NCBI GenBank assembly: GCA_958510875.1
Contig: OY294067.1
Span: 248,201,736-248,265,735 of the forward strand
Source of the DNA: Endomychus coccineus
Taxonomy: Eukaryota; Arthropoda; Insecta; Coleoptera; Endomychidae
Direction: 5' to 3'
Length of the DNA: 64,000 nucleotides
Below the pieces are notes generated by a model. It made no database searches and had not been told where the DNA came from. It saw only the letters and a program-made list of their open reading frames with translations. Both the position numbers and the translations under genes were made by a program. Below, piece after piece: positions 43,640-54,842 of this stretch (its first letter is position 1; the number at the start of each line of letters is the position of its first letter).

Positions 43640-44095
43640 CAACTCATGCCTATTAGTTTCAGAAAGCTGTTTCGCTCTTCTCACGAGCTCATCAGTGGAA
43701 CGAGCTAGACGACGAAGTTACTGATCAACCATCTGAGGCATAACTACCACTTTAGACACTTTTTGGAGAATCTAGATATTCCATCGCCATCTGCCGAAAA
43801 CTAGATGTGCCACTGAGACTGTTATTTAAAATGCCACACGTTGACAAAACCAATCTCGCGATTCGAAGAATCGTCGGGGTAACAGTTGGAAATACAACCG
43901 CCAGGTGTCGCGCCCGAAACAGATGGCTGATGTGTTGGAACATCTAGGTCCTCAAAATATTTTCTACACTAATATACCTCTGCTGGAAATGGCTGATCAG
44001 TGATTTCATCGTCTGGCTCGTCCAGCTGTCTGGAACTAATAGACGTACCTATGTATCAACCTGGAGAACCAAAACTTTTGTTCTCATAACACAAG
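43640..44095. repeat. Inverted pair of PLE-type terminal repeats (family P4)
   Basis: 43640-43760 (minus) and about 43930-44095 (plus) are related to each other and to 3120-3290 (plus): GGTTGATCAGTAACTTC / GGCTGATCAGTGATTTC, CAGCTGTCTGGAACTAATAG, CAACCTGG and AAAACTTT. The minus-oriented copy keeps the hammerhead core; the plus copy has lost it by a deletion between CTCGTC and CAGCTGTC. The middle 170 bp (CGCGATTCGAAGAATCG) is not assigned. Confidence 0.7.
43656..43701 (-). ncRNA. Near-canonical type-I hammerhead ribozyme motif
   Basis: Minus strand, 5' to 3': GTTCCA (stem I), CTGATGA (intact core), GCTC-GTGAGAA-GAGC (stem II, 4 perfect pairs, 7-base loop), GAA, ACA-GC-TTT (stem III; C.T mismatch in the middle pair), C at the cleavage position, TGAAAC (stem I; five of six pairs). 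All invariant core bases are present with correct spacing, and the short stem III with two-base loop is the form described for Penelope-like elements. It could self-cleave if the weak stem III is tolerated. Confidence 0.75.
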
Positions 44096-44835
44096 TAAGG
44101 TCTAAATTCTTCTGATTTTTGGAGAATTTTTAGAAATGTGCTGGCAAAATTGATGAAACTGATTTGGCTGGAAACATTTTAATATGAGAAATATGCATAA
44201 TACTATTTCACCGTTTAAATTGTTATTGTATTAGAATTATTCAGTTTGCTATTCATTTCAGAAGTATACTTCTTAACTATAGTTAAGAAAAATTGTAATC
44301 CCTGCAACTATCAGGTAATCAAATTACTTATTTGAATATTGGCCTATAAAATGTGAATATAACATATAATAGGAAGAGTAAAAAATGGGCCTTATCTGCA
44401 AACATTTGTGTCAAAATAGATAAATAAAGAAGAAAAAGCAATTCTTCTCCTAGCATGGCGAGGAGCTATAATAGCAGATCAAAAAAATTAAATTTCTATA
44501 TATCTATGTCCTGCAGCATAATAGTCGATGGACTGCAACTATTATTCATGGCAAACGGAATGTAATTTCATCTTTCAAATCGGAAATGTCACAGGTGATT
44601 CTACTTATGAAGCCTGTAACTATAACCTAATATTTCAGAATTTTGACAATTTTTTTGCAGGAATTCGTGACATGTTATAATTATTGGAGCAGCTAGCTTC
44701 TCCAGCCTCATCAATTTCAATACAGAAGTTAGATTTAATAACCAATGACGAAATATGTTGAATCATATGTGAAAAAGAAGAAGAATAACGAACATTCATG
44801 AAGCATAATTACTTAAGAAATTACATATTACCTCT
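44096..44835. other. 3' flank of the UNC93-like gene; no other gene
   Basis: This presumably contains the 3' untranslated region of the minus-strand UNC93-like gene. No clear polyadenylation site could be fixed. Confidence 0.4.
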
Positions 44836-45167
44836 CTATAAATGCGTGACAATAATATCATCATCGATATCGTCTTTCTCGTCATCAGTTTCTTCAGGTT
44901 CTGGGGGAAGAATCTTGTTAGCAGCTTCGAGTGCCGCGGCTTTCCTTTCTTTTTCCTTCTGCCTCCTGATTTTACGCATATGATGAACTTCTACCATAAC
45001 ATACAACAACACTCCAAGAAGTAAAACTGATAACATAACATATAATTTGCTTCGAGCACACAAATGAGTTGAGTAGGCGTAAGCGATTACGAAGCCTGCG
45101 CTTTCCCATAATCGGTAATTAGAGAATGCAGCTTCCTTATTTCTTCTGAATAATGTACCATATATTC
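44836..45167 (-). CDS. Unc93-like: UNC93-like protein, terminal exon
   Basis: Acceptor CTTTTGCAG, then (G)IYGTLFRRNKEAAFSNYRLW, ESAGFVIAYAYSTHLCARSK, the last membrane segment LYVMLSVLLLGVLLYVMVEV and a charged cytoplasmic tail rich in K/R/E (IRRQKEKERKAAALE) ending in an acidic stretch EETDDEKDDIDDDIIVTHL. The first codon is completed by the last base of the exon at 56808, giving the conserved junction VWQTQVN-G-IYGTLFRRNKEA. The Met at 45063 is internal. UNC93 proteins are twelve-pass MFS-like proteins; the C. elegans member regulates a two-pore K+ channel and the mammalian UNC93B1 traffics Toll-like receptors. The role of this insect paralogue is not shown by sequence. Confidence 0.93.
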
Positions 45168-46435
45168 CTGCAAAAGATAGAACAATATCATATACTGCAC
45201 ATTTGGAATAATATCACAATACTTAAAATGACGCAAAGATAAATTTAGATCAACAGGTTTATGCAGAGAAATTGTCAGTATGGTAGACGATGGTCTAATA
45301 ATGCAAAATTCGTAGATCTTGATATTACTTTCTTATTCTGTATTTTGTTTAAACCGGCAATATTAGCTTAACGAATCATGATTTTTTTGCCTTCGCGATC
45401 ATCACCTCTTTATAGATACTAGGTGAATAGCAATATAACTTGATGGATCTTCATGTTCTGTGAGTTTACTTGAACCATATAATGCAGATATTTAGAGGGA
45501 TCAGTAGCAATATTTTATATTCTGATCAATTTAATTTATAAATCACCAGCGCGGCCTTGACAACTCCTGGTACGAAAGCGGATGTTAAAGGTGATTAGAC
45601 TATTAAAAGTTCTAATTGGCCGTAACAATTCCTATCAATCTTCCCAATTACACATGTTGTAGATAAGATATTAATATTTATTATCTGCACAATAGAACAA
45701 TTCGTTTGATTAAATCAAGAGGGAATCATACACATCTTGCACAAAACTCTACCTCCTTTATTCCATGTAGATCGAATAACAAACAATCACATTAATTCGT
45801 AATATGAAAATATTGAGTTGGTGAATATAGGTAATCATATTGCTGTATTATACTGAAAAGGATAATAATTCTTATGGGAACTTCAATGAATAAAATTATG
45901 TCGAAATAAAATAATTTGTGCCATTATGTGCCATCATTTTCTAATCACCACTGGTTGAAAAACATTAATTGAACGATTAACTGATGGTACATTATAGTGA
46001 TTATTTAAACGTGATGGGCATCAAGAAGTAGGAATAATAATTTCGACATCGCATATTCTAAGAACGTTTGTATATTAAATATTAAGTAGTAATCTTAACT
46101 TCTATTATTAGATATTGAAGAGGCCATGGGTGTATATTTAGTGAAGAATTAAAAAAAAAACTCTTCACATAACAATTGTGACTTCTCGATTCAATAATTG
46201 TTTCGACCGCAATATCTGGCAATGTGATGCAGGAAGAAGATACGATTCAGACTAATTGAGAAAGAAGGATACTAAGAAAATATAAGAATTGCATCAACTG
46301 AGGGACGAATGCAAACAACACTTTATAAGGTTATGGATACTGTGTTCAACAAAACAGGGTAAAATTGATATGAAACAAATGTACATTCTAACTGGAAGCT
46401 GGAAAATATCTGGAAATACCTACAAATTTTAATTG
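45168..46435. other. UNC93-like intron; no element recognised
   Basis: AT-rich intronic DNA without recognisable transposon or exon. Confidence 0.45.
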
Positions 46436-46560
46436 TTTGTTCCATAACTACTATCCCAAAGATACTACGATGTCTACACATTTTTCCTGTTCGTTCCATA
46501 AATAGTATCCGAAAGATGCTACGATGTATACTTATCTTTCTCGTTTGTTTCGTAACTACC
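46436..46560 (-). repeat. 54 bp tandem repeat, about 2.3 copies
   Basis: TTGTTCCATAACTACTATCC, TCGTTCCATAAATAGTATCC and TTGTTTCGTAACTACC recur every 54 bases (about 46436, 46490, 46544), with AAAGATACTACGATGT in between. Because 54 is a multiple of three, a minus-strand frame shows an 18-residue repeat (RHRSIF.I..ME), but nothing else supports a gene. Confidence 0.7.
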
Positions 46561-46777
46561 GAAGATGGCAACTGAGTAGCCGAAATACGTATGCAATTTT
46601 TTGAATATAACCCCTAATGTGACTTTGATTATTACTGAGTATAATGTTTTTGATTTCTATATTAAATAATGTATTTTCCACTATCTATGCTCATATTCAA
46701 ATATAATTCTCATATGTACCATAGTTTCTCGATGAGTGATGGAGACTTGAACTAATGGACGATGCCCCATATTAATA

Positions 46778-46835
46778 CACTGAAAGAGTTCATAACTGTG
46801 GGATACACTATATCACTAATAAGTAGGTACGAAAG
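46778..46835 (-). repeat. Fragment of PLE terminal-repeat family P2
   Basis: ACACTGAAAGAGTTCATAAC, TGTGGGATACACTATATCAC and TAATAAGTAGGTACGAAA match the outer part of the other P2 copies. Confidence 0.65.
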
Positions 46836-47084
46836 ATTTATCGTAACCATTATCTGTAGCTATTTTGTTGAAGTTTCTCAACTTCATTATTATAATTTTT
46901 CCGACTCAAAGGAACGTTCAATAATCTACTGAATGGAACTATATTATAATTAATTGATGTATATGAATCCCTTGGAATATTACTACTTCCAACAAAAATT
47001 TCTATAAACAAACAATCGGATGTGCAAAGGGCATATATCCACTATCCCCTCCTCAAACCTTCGGCACAGATAAGTTGACGGTAT

Positions 47085-47600
47085 TTTGAAAATCATAAAT
47101 GAAGATTTTGATCTACATGTTTTTGAACACGATTATTCCAATTTGATTCAATTAAATCAACTGTGGGATAAGAAAGCAAGAACCGACTTCCTTTTCTTGA
47201 CATTCATATTGTCAAAGATGATCACTATTTGGAGTTCGACATATACAGAAAACCTACTCAAACGAGTAGATATATTCCAGCGGATTCAAGTACACCAATT
47301 AATTATGAAATAGCTTCATTGTCTTGTTCATAGATTATTAAATGTTCCTTTGAACCTGAAAAATGATAACAACTAAGTTGAGAAACGTCAAGAAATAGCG
47401 ACCGACAATGGTTCCGACAAATTTTTGATGAACTAGCTAATTTCTAACCAAAATTGGAAAATGGAACGCAATCAACTAACCAAATTAGATCAATTACTCA
47501 TAATTATCCAATGAAATTTAAAAGTTTCCCTTATCATCCTTCAGTAATCAATAAATACCATAATTTGTTCTCTGAATAAAACCAAAATACAAATCTTGAA
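47085..47600 (+). pseudogene. Penelope-like reverse transcriptase relic
   Basis: KIINEDFDLHVFEHDYSNLI, QLNQLWDKKARTDFLFL, then after a frameshift DIHIVKDDHYLEFDIYRKPT, QTSRYIPADSSTPINYEIAS and LSCLVHRLLNVPL. This matches the PLE segment with the FLDI...YRKPT.T.RYIP.DS...K.A...S.VHRL pattern, the same region as in the relic at 7324-7662. Further on, YHPSVINKYHNLFSE is the next PLE block. A P2 terminal repeat with a hammerhead-like motif follows at 47770, as expected for the 3' end of a PLE. Confidence 0.78.
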
Positions 47601-47769
47601 TTTACAAAATTACCTGCCAGTCGTGCTATGTGGACCAAACTAGAAGGAACATTTCAACTCGTTATAAAGAACATTCTACCCTTATAAAAAAGAATAATAG
47701 TGGAAAATCAAAATATTTTAAATACCGGTCCATTTTAAAATACATTACGGACAAATATCTAGATAACTA

Positions 47770-48010
47770 GGTAATTTAGAATCGATGGAAATGTGTAAGC
47801 GAAAAATCTATTCATCAAATTCAGATTTATCTCTAGCTGAGGGCAACGGCTTGTTTGCATTATAAACCCCAAATAGTATTAAAACATATAGATTTTGTTT
47901 TCTTATTTAGTTTACTCTGATGATGGTTATTTGGTAGCTGAAAGGTCCTTAGTACTTTAATAGTATTTTCAGTGGATATGGTTGATTATTTTGTACTTAT
48001 GCGTGGATGC
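47770..48010 (+). repeat. PLE terminal repeat P2 with hammerhead-like motif (47917-47950)
   Basis: It contains CTGATGA, T, GGTTATTTGGTAGCT (stem II, GGTTA/TAGCT type; the intact form in other copies is GCTAC/GTAGC), GAAA, GGTCC, then TTAGTACTTTAATAGTATTT. The layout CUGAUGA-U-stem-GAAA is shared with the copies at 53560, 59360 and 60662. Stem III would be AG/CU with a three-base loop, and stem I AGTA with TACT. It follows the PLE coding relic at 47085-47600. Confidence 0.6.
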
Positions 48011-48035
48011 TCCATATTATTGTGGCTTACTATCG

Positions 48036-48870
48036 AGTTTTCTCTAAGGTAGATCACTCTATGTGGTGGTTGACGCAGTATCCTCCGATAGAATGGATAT
48101 CAACGCTGGTGTTCCACAGGTATCTGTCTCGGCACCAGCTTTGTTTCTGCTCCATATCAACAATCTGCTGGAAGTGACCACCTATCCCGTCCACAGCTTT
48201 GCAGATGATACATTTCATACCGCTTTCTCATCTAGAGCCCACATACCATCCATTGAAGCCAGAGGAGCGAGACAGGGATAGGTTGACGCAATTAATGGAG
48301 ATCTGGTAAAGAATTTGAAATGAGGATCTGATAATCTAGTAGAGTTCAATGCAACCAAAACTCAAGCTTGCGTGCCAAGAGCTACTTCACATCCCAGCAG
48401 CTCCTCTTTATCTACAAAGCTCAGATCCTGTCCTGGAGTACTGTTCACATGTTTGGAGTTCGGCTCCCAAACATACGCTGAAGCTCTTGGATTCTATCCA
48501 GAAGATAGCTATTCGTTTGTTTGATGATGTCATGCTTACGAGTTCATTAACTTCTCTAGAACATCGTTTCCTTTTCTATAGATGTTTCCATGGCGAGTGT
48601 TTATCAGAAATTTCGTCTGTTGTTCCACCACGAGAGATTGCAGATAGGTGCATTAGACGAGCTCAAACTAGTCAGTATTTCACTGTCAAACTCAAGACCT
48701 GCCGAACTTCTTCCTACCAGACTTCATTTTTTTATTGAACAGCGGAGTTGTGGAACTCTTTACCTAGTGAGGTCTTTCCCTATGCCTATAACCTCCAAAC
48801 CTCTTCTCCTCCACATCCTACATTCCACTGCTGGCTCACGCGATGTTTTTCAAACATTATAGGGTTCCCT
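48036..48870 (+). pseudogene. LINE reverse transcriptase relic (CR1/jockey-like)
   Basis: GRSLYVVVDAVSSDRMDINA, GVPQVSVSAPALFLLHINNL, HSFADDTFHTAFSSRAHI (catalytic ADD box) are the palm of a LINE reverse transcriptase. After a stop and a deletion follow EYCSHVWSSAPKHTLKLLDS, IQKIAIRLFDD, SSLTSLEHRFLFYRCFHGEC and SEISSVVPPREI with VKLKTCRTSSYQTSFF, the C-terminal domain of the same family. Several stops and frame changes. Unrelated in detail to the LINE at 23500-26060. Confidence 0.8.
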
Positions 48871-50094
48871 CTCGTGTAGTCATAGTATAAAAGAAGAGAT
48901 CAGAGGTGTGCGCCATATCTTCATTTGATAATATTTCATGGAAACTATCCAAATGTTCAATGGTTTCATTGAACTTATGAAAATAGAAGAATCACAATTC
49001 GGTATGTTGATGTTGTTGGTTCCCAACTCGGTGAATTTTTCAAGTTATCACTTTGCTGTATAACGACTGCATAAGTTATGCGCGTCCTCAAGACACATTT
49101 TTAAAACTTGTTTATTAATTGGTAATATGATAATATCGCGCAACGTCTTCAAGATTGGCATCCACTAGACGATGCTCTGTGTATTACAGCTTCATATAAG
49201 TTATCAATAATGCAGACATACCAACTTGCCTTGCCGGAGGCTAAAGAAGGTGCCAGATACGTCCAGTTACTAACTGCCTCCAGCCGAGTTATGGAATCAT
49301 TTCCTTCCTAGATATGGACTCTCATAATCTTTTTCGCATACCTTTCAATTAACTATATTTTATTAAGTTGTCGTAGTTGTATAAAGTTATATCAATTTTA
49401 TCGTCCTTTCAACATGATATTTTAATAGCTTCCCCATAATGGAGTGAATGTTCCATGAGTTAACGAAGGTAATGAGTTTGTTATTTGTTATTAAATAAAA
49501 TAACTATCGGAAGTTTGATTTTCATTAACTTTATAAAACATTGTAGCTTCTTTAAACAAAAATTACAGAGAACTCTGTCAGTCGTAACAATGCCGTAAAG
49601 CTACATTTACTACACTCTGGTGGACGATATTTGAGCATTATTTCCAACCCTACGTTCGTTCAAGTTGGAACTTCGAATAAAGTTCAAATTAAAAGCTCAA
49701 GAACATTGAATGAAATGTACCTTCTAGTTAGACCCACATAGTATTATGAACACGCCTCCTAATCAATTTTGGAAATTCCAGATTTGTCGATTTGGCTTTA
49801 TCAAAGCCTGAACGCTTATTTAGCTTGTTCTGGCATCTATAAACGGATTTGCTCTGATGGTGGCGTGCATACACTTATTACTATTAAAGTGTATCCACAG
49901 CTCTGAACTCTTTTAGTGTATTACTTGTTGAAAGTTATGAGCATTATACGAATCAGTTAGCCATACCAATCGTTCTTTGGCTGCGCGACTACCGTTGAAT
50001 ATCGCAAAAACCCTGCAGCGTGTAAATCCTATTGGAATAAAGAGATTTTCCGCGAGTGTTGTGTGCAACTGAAAATATTAGCAATTTCAACTTG
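48871..50094. other. UNC93-like intron; P2 fragment at 49865-49935, otherwise no feature
   Basis: GTGTATCCACAGCTCTGAAC followed by TCTTTTAGTGTATTAC (about 49888-49925) is an outer P2 piece in plus orientation. Nothing else is recognised. Confidence 0.45.
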
Positions 50095-50275
50095 TGCTCG
50101 AATCATGTGGAAGAGAGCCTATGAGAATAGACAAATCACAATCATAGCGAGCAACCTAACAGTGCTTAAGTCATTGGAGTCATACACAATCACCTCACAA
50201 TGTGTACTCGATTGCGTGAAGAAACTAACGGCACTAGTAAAGAACCCCACTCGTATGAGAATCTGAGGAAACCAG
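50095..50275 (+). pseudogene. LINE RNase H scrap
   Basis: RAYENRQITIIASNLTVLKS, LESYTITSQCVLDCVKKLT and ALVKNPTRM match the RNase H piece at 34985 closely, including the degenerate ASN in place of the DSQ motif. The two are copies of one inactive lineage. Confidence 0.65.
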
Positions 50276-50559
50276 ACGAAAAGGGACTTATTATAAATAA
50301 CTATCAGCAGTCAGTCAATTGTTGCCATCGTTCCATTGTGTTTTGGGCGGAACACAATACTCGCGGAAAATCTCTCTGTTTTGATTACAATCGTGATTTA
50401 TAGGTTGGGGGTAGGTTGTTGAATGGCCAAATGCAGTTGGTATGTCTAATCGCAAGTACTTATGATCTTGCATTTGTCTTTAGCGAATTCGAGCCGTGCT
50501 CGTTTTCCGCTGCGGTTTTATTAAAAGCTCTTTTTCTTATTATTTGGGTTTATTTCTTC

Positions 50560-51010
50560 TTTATTGTCCATTTTGGGCGTTAAGTACAAGGGCCGTTCTT
50601 GACTTCTTGTACTTTGGCTCCAACAGCGAGTTATATGCAGATGCGCCTCTGATTGTGGGGTTTCAATGCATTTCCATCTTTTGATATGTGTTTGTCGCCT
50701 GTTTCCGAATTATTTCCTCAATTTTAGGTATCCCTGTATCCCTATGGAGCAGGTCCTTTGTTACGTAAGATGGTGCATTTAGACAGGATCTGATCACCTT
50801 ATTCTGTATTATTTGCTTGTAACCATATTTCGGCGGCGTATGTTATTGTCGGTCTTATCACAGAAGTAAAGATCCTTAATTTACTTTTAGTACTTAGTTT
50901 GATTTTCCTGTTGAGTAGCGGATATAGTATTACCAGTATTTCACTTCTTTTACCCAAGGTATCTTTTTCTTGTTGCTATTGTGCGTCATCTAGCACCGTC
51001 ATGTGAACCC
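50560..51010 (-). pseudogene. Jockey-like LINE C-terminal relic
   Basis: Minus strand: VILYPLLNRKIKLSTKSKLR, IFTSVIRPTITYAAEIWLQA, NNT, then after a break IRSCLNAPSYVTKDLLHRDT, GIPKIEEIIRKQATNTYQKM and IRGASAYNSLLEPKYKKSR, ending in a stop near 50560. This is the thumb/C-terminal region downstream of the RT palm in jockey-clade LINEs (YPLL..R..L....K..+....+RP..TY...W). A few frame breaks. Confidence 0.78.
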
Positions 51011-51997
51011 GGTGGCCAATGATTCTTTATGAAACCAACTGCGAGATAATCGGACTTTTCCATAATGAGGAAGTTGATCTGCAAGGATATGAGAAGGGGA
51101 GAGTCTAATGTTGACAGAATAACATGATATTATGGTTGTGTTGGGTGAGTGAAAATTGATTCCAGGCTGTGTTGCAGAGATACAGAAATGTGAATAAATT
51201 ACAATAGTGTGAAAAATGGGTTATGTAATCATAAGAGGGTGTACATCATTTTTCTTGTTCCTGGATTAATAACTCTTCATTCATCTGCCTTTGATAACTT
51301 AATAATTCCAGAGGTTATAACTAATATTTTAAATCGACAAGAATATACGCGCTAAAATTATTTGGATCAGAATATGTGGGATACCGTAGCCAACGAACTG
51401 TCAGTTTAGAAAGTTGTTTATATCATTTTATTAGTGAATAAAAATATTTTGATTGTATCGTGGAAAATTACCAGAAGAGAGTCGGTGTACTCGGATGTGG
51501 ATAACGGAATTACTGCAAATGTAGGTAACATGATCATTAATTGATGTTTGTTGATTCAACATCAACAAATGTGTCATCCTGCTGTGAGTTGTGTAGAGTG
51601 ACGAAATTATATCTGATTGATTATTTGAGACCATGACTAGAATTGAATGACTTTTTTACGTATTCATTGTAAAAACTATGCTCTTTACCTCAATTTAATG
51701 CAATCTAAAACTTCCATGACTAATTGTCATTGACTGAATGAAATATCGTGTTCATTCCGGATATACCTATTTTGATAATAATTTTAAAAGCATGGTTGAA
51801 TGGAATAATAAGTTATGTAAATAGACTCATATATGAGTATTTCAAATTGACTAAATCATTGAATCACCATGAATCTGTAGTGCATGGAGTCATTTTACAT
51901 TTTCGTTTACTTCGAATTAGTGTGATAGTACCCAGTAATACTTCATTTATAACAGAGCATTTTGTAGGAAATTTTGTGCTCTTGCAATTCGATAGGT
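51011..51997. other. UNC93-like intron; no element recognised
   Basis: AT-rich, chance frames only. Confidence 0.45.
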
Positions 51998-52512
51998 TCA
52001 CTAAGAGAGTTCACAATGGTTGATACACTTATAACTAAAGTGAGGCATTTATGAAATTTTCATATTTGGCATATTTTTCATATTATATGAAATTTTTCCG
52101 AATTTTTCATATTTTTAACTATTTTTTAATTCTTAGCATATCTGTAACAATTTTACAAACAATTCCTTCCTATGCAATTTAACCAAAACATTTTATTATT
52201 CTTGAGAGTAAAGTAAATTTAAAAGCTCTCAATTTGTGTTGCTTGACTGGTTTTGCATGTAGCAGGTATAATTAAAAAAAAGGACAATTACTGGTAAATC
52301 TCAATAATATTGTTGATGTTTGAAATATTCTTTTAATCCGGAAATAGATACTAAGAATTAATTACCCGACACCGTTGAGGTACATTTATTTGTTGCCAAA
52401 CTAAGAACACGAGGAGGGGCATGATTATTAAAAGTTTTCTTTAAAGTTGTGTCGATAATTTTAGAGTTAATTTAAATTTAGATTTTGAAGTGTGCCAGTG
52501 TGTCTATTTAAA

Positions 52513-52689
52513 ATGGCAAGTGATATCAAAGTGTCTATGTGGATTAAACCATTTCCAGAGTTGTCTATGGACATGGGAAAAGTATTCTGCAGCAAAATTG
52601 CTAGTACAAATTTATTATTTTCAAAGCTATACAGACTCTTCAACATAAAGAATGTTTCTAAAAAACAAGCTATACAAAGTGTGTCATGA
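52513..52689 (+). pseudogene. hAT-associated BED-type finger remnant
   Basis: MASDIKVSMWIKPFPELSMD then MGKVFCSKIAS. The start resembles hAT/CGGBP-type proteins where ELSMDNGKVFC is followed by a second Cys and the BED finger; here the second Cys and the His pair are lost. The rest (NIKNVSKKQAIQSV) is not recognised. Not functional. Confidence 0.55.
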
Positions 52690-52787
52690 GGAGGGTTTAT
52701 TAAGTATGCACAAGGTGTATTTTACGTAACTTCTTTTTAAGATATTAGGATTTTTCGGTATAAAGAATGTTCCTTGCCTCTGGCATA

Positions 52788-53176
52788 CAGGGTGAGCCAA
52801 CTTTGATCGTAGTTCCATAACTCCTTTGAAACAAAACTAAACAATTTTTTTGAATGAAACCGGTCATTGGTGAACAAAAGCACATATTCCAAAAACAATT
52901 TTTTTTCTTAGTATTCAGCTGGATAATCAAAAAAGTATTTCAGGGTTACGCAGCGGTAATTATAACGGCTCCAAAAAAATCAAAAAAGTTGGTCATTTAA
53001 TAATTTTTGAAAAAGTAGGTTATATTTGCATAATTCATTATTGGGTTATCCTGTATACATGAAAATAATTATAGAATACGTGCTTTCGTCCACCATTGAC
53101 CAGTTTTATTTTAAAAAATTGTTAAATTTTATTTCAAAGGAGTTATAGAACTACGACCGAGGCTTACCCCACCCTG
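52788..53176. mobile_element. MITE, 389 bp, TA target duplication
   Basis: CAGGGTGAGCCAACTTTGAT and CGTAGTTCCATAACTCCTTT at the left are answered at the right by AAAGGAGTTATAGAACTACG and the complement of CAGGGTG, giving a terminal inverted repeat of about 45 bp. TA flanks both ends. No coding frame. The TA duplication suggests mariner/Tc1-type mobilisation. It is nested inside the hAT element at 52036-53491. Confidence 0.87.
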
Positions 53177-53788
53177 TAGTCCAATATGATTTGAGAAGTT
53201 ACAAACAAATTGAATTAAATCTCCATATTTTAAAATATATAGGGGCTCGTATAATGTGGAAGCAAAATTGTTTTGGTACATATATTTTCAAATAACAAAA
53301 TATTGAACTATGTTTTGTTTTATTTCAAACTACCCCATTAAAAAACAATCGATTGTGAAAATATATTAATAAATAAATTTTTTTTAAGTAATTTCAAATT
53401 TAAATTTTTTTTTCCATATTTCATCTGAATTCCTTTCATATATATATTATCATATTTCCTACTTTTTTTTCTTCATATTTGCCTCACTCTACTTATAACA
53501 CTAATATAAGTACGAAAAATAGTCACCATTATCCACTTAAAATACTATTATACTGCTAAGGACCTTTCATCTACCAAGGAGCCATCATCAGAGGAAACCT
53601 GTTTGAATACAATTCAGTGCTGATAATGTAAACAAGAGGTTATCCTCAGCAGGAGACAAATCTGAATTTAATAAATTGCTTTTTCGGTCTTACATTCCCA
53701 TCCTTTCCAATTACCTAGATATTTGTCCGTACTCAGTAAAAAGTGATGAACTTTCTTGAGTAATGGTGTGACCTATATTTGAAATACG

Positions 53789-54842
53789 AGGGCAAGGTGA
53801 AAAGTCCCTGAAAAATAAAACAGATGGCTCTGCAACAAAAAATCCCATATGTCATCTTTAACTAGAACGCATTAAAGTTCTCAGACTGATATGTCATTCA
53901 GTGCGGTTCTGAAAATCATCGAAAGCAAGCAAGCAACCTTGAAGATTTTTGTAAACATGGAAAGAAGTGAATTTTGCGTCTTGATTGAACATTATTCCTT
54001 GCTTGGAAAAAAACAAACCGAAACATCGCTTGTTAAACATTATGGGGACTCTTCACCATCGATTGGAACGATTTACAAGTCGTTTACTGATTTTCGTTGT
54101 GGTATTATGACCACAAAGGACGCCGAACGTTCTTGTCGTTCAATTGAGGTTACAACGCCAAAAATCGTCGATAAAATCCATGGTATGATATTGGACGATC
54201 GGCGAGTTAAAGTGCGAGAAATTGCTGAGGCTATAGGCATCTCAACCGAACGGGTACGGAACATTTTGCATACATTTTGGAATACGTTAAAGCTATCTGC
54301 CAGATGGGTGCAGCATTTGCTCTCTGTTGATAATGAGCATGACCGTGTGACAACTTCAAAGGAGTGTTTGGCGATGGTCAAGCACGATAAGAGGAATTTT
54401 TTGCGCTGTATCGTAGCCGTGGATGAACATGGATCCATCACAATACACCTAAGACCGAAGAACAGTCGAAACAAAGGCTTAAGTGAATTTATGGGCCAAC
54501 AAAGTCATGGCGACAGTTTTTTGGAATGCACCAGGGATCGATTACCTTGAAAAGGGCAAAACGATCATCGTCGTATATTATGCAGAGCTGTTGGATCGAT
54601 TTGACGCCGATTTGAAGCGAAAGCGGCCGCATTCGGCAAAAAAAGTGCTCTTCCCCCAGGACAAAACACCGGCGAAACAAGTCCGCAGTTGCAATAGCAA
54701 AATTGCATGAATTGCGCTATGAATTGGTTCGTCATCCACCATGTTCTCTAGATTTGGCCCCCTGGGATTATTATCTATTCCCAAACTTGAAGAAATGGCT
54801 TGGCAGGAATATTTTGATTACACCAGAGAAAAAACTATAATG
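53789..54842 (+). pseudogene. Mariner transposase (D,D34D type), frameshifted and 3'-truncated
   Basis: A probable left end (CGAGGGCAAGGTGAAAAGTC) is at 53789. From Met at 53957: MERSEFCVLIEHYSLLGKKQ, KHYGDSSPSIGTIYKSF, DAERSCRSIEV, KVREIAEAIGISTERVRNIL, LSARWVQHLLSVDNEHDRV, FLRCIVAVDEHGSI (first Asp). The frame shifts near 54450 to ANKVMATVFWNAPGIDYLEK, LLDRFDADLKRKRPH and LFPQDKTPA (second Asp), then again to SAVAIAKLHELRYELVRHPP and CSLDLAPWDYYLFPNLKKW (third Asp). These are the SETMAR/mariner hallmarks; the WVP-like and HDN-like motifs are altered (WVQ, PQDK). The right terminus is missing after about 54842. Confidence 0.9.

Larger units (their letters stand above)
52036..53491 (+). mobile_element. 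hAT transposon, internally deleted, with 8 bp target duplication
   Basis: The ends TAAAGTGAGGCA and TGCCTCACTCTA form inverted repeats (one mismatch in 12), flanked by perfect copies of CTTATAAC (52028-52035 and 53492-53499). The interior keeps part of a BED-finger region (52513-52689) and a later MITE insertion (52788-53176). Confidence 0.9.
51998..53725 (-). repeat. PLE terminal repeat P2, interrupted by a hAT element
   Basis: Outer part CACTAAGAGAGTTCACAATG and GTTGATACACTTATAAC at 51998-52035, then the hAT, then CTTATAACACTAATATAAGT at 53492 and the inner part to about 53725, with (minus strand) CTGATGATGGCTCCTTGGTA and GATGAAAGGTCCTTAGCAG. Removing the hAT and one copy of its target duplication restores the same order as at 59265-59470. 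The minus-strand motif keeps CTGATGA and GAAA, but its stem II is weakened (GGCTCC/GGTAGAT). Confidence 0.7.

Noticed and set aside
45036..45063. Met at 45063 as start of a separate 75-residue membrane protein
   Set aside because: The upstream sequence back to the acceptor at 45168 encodes conserved UNC93 residues in the same frame.
54073..54474. 133-codon minus-strand frame
   Set aside because: Antisense shadow of the mariner transposase relic.
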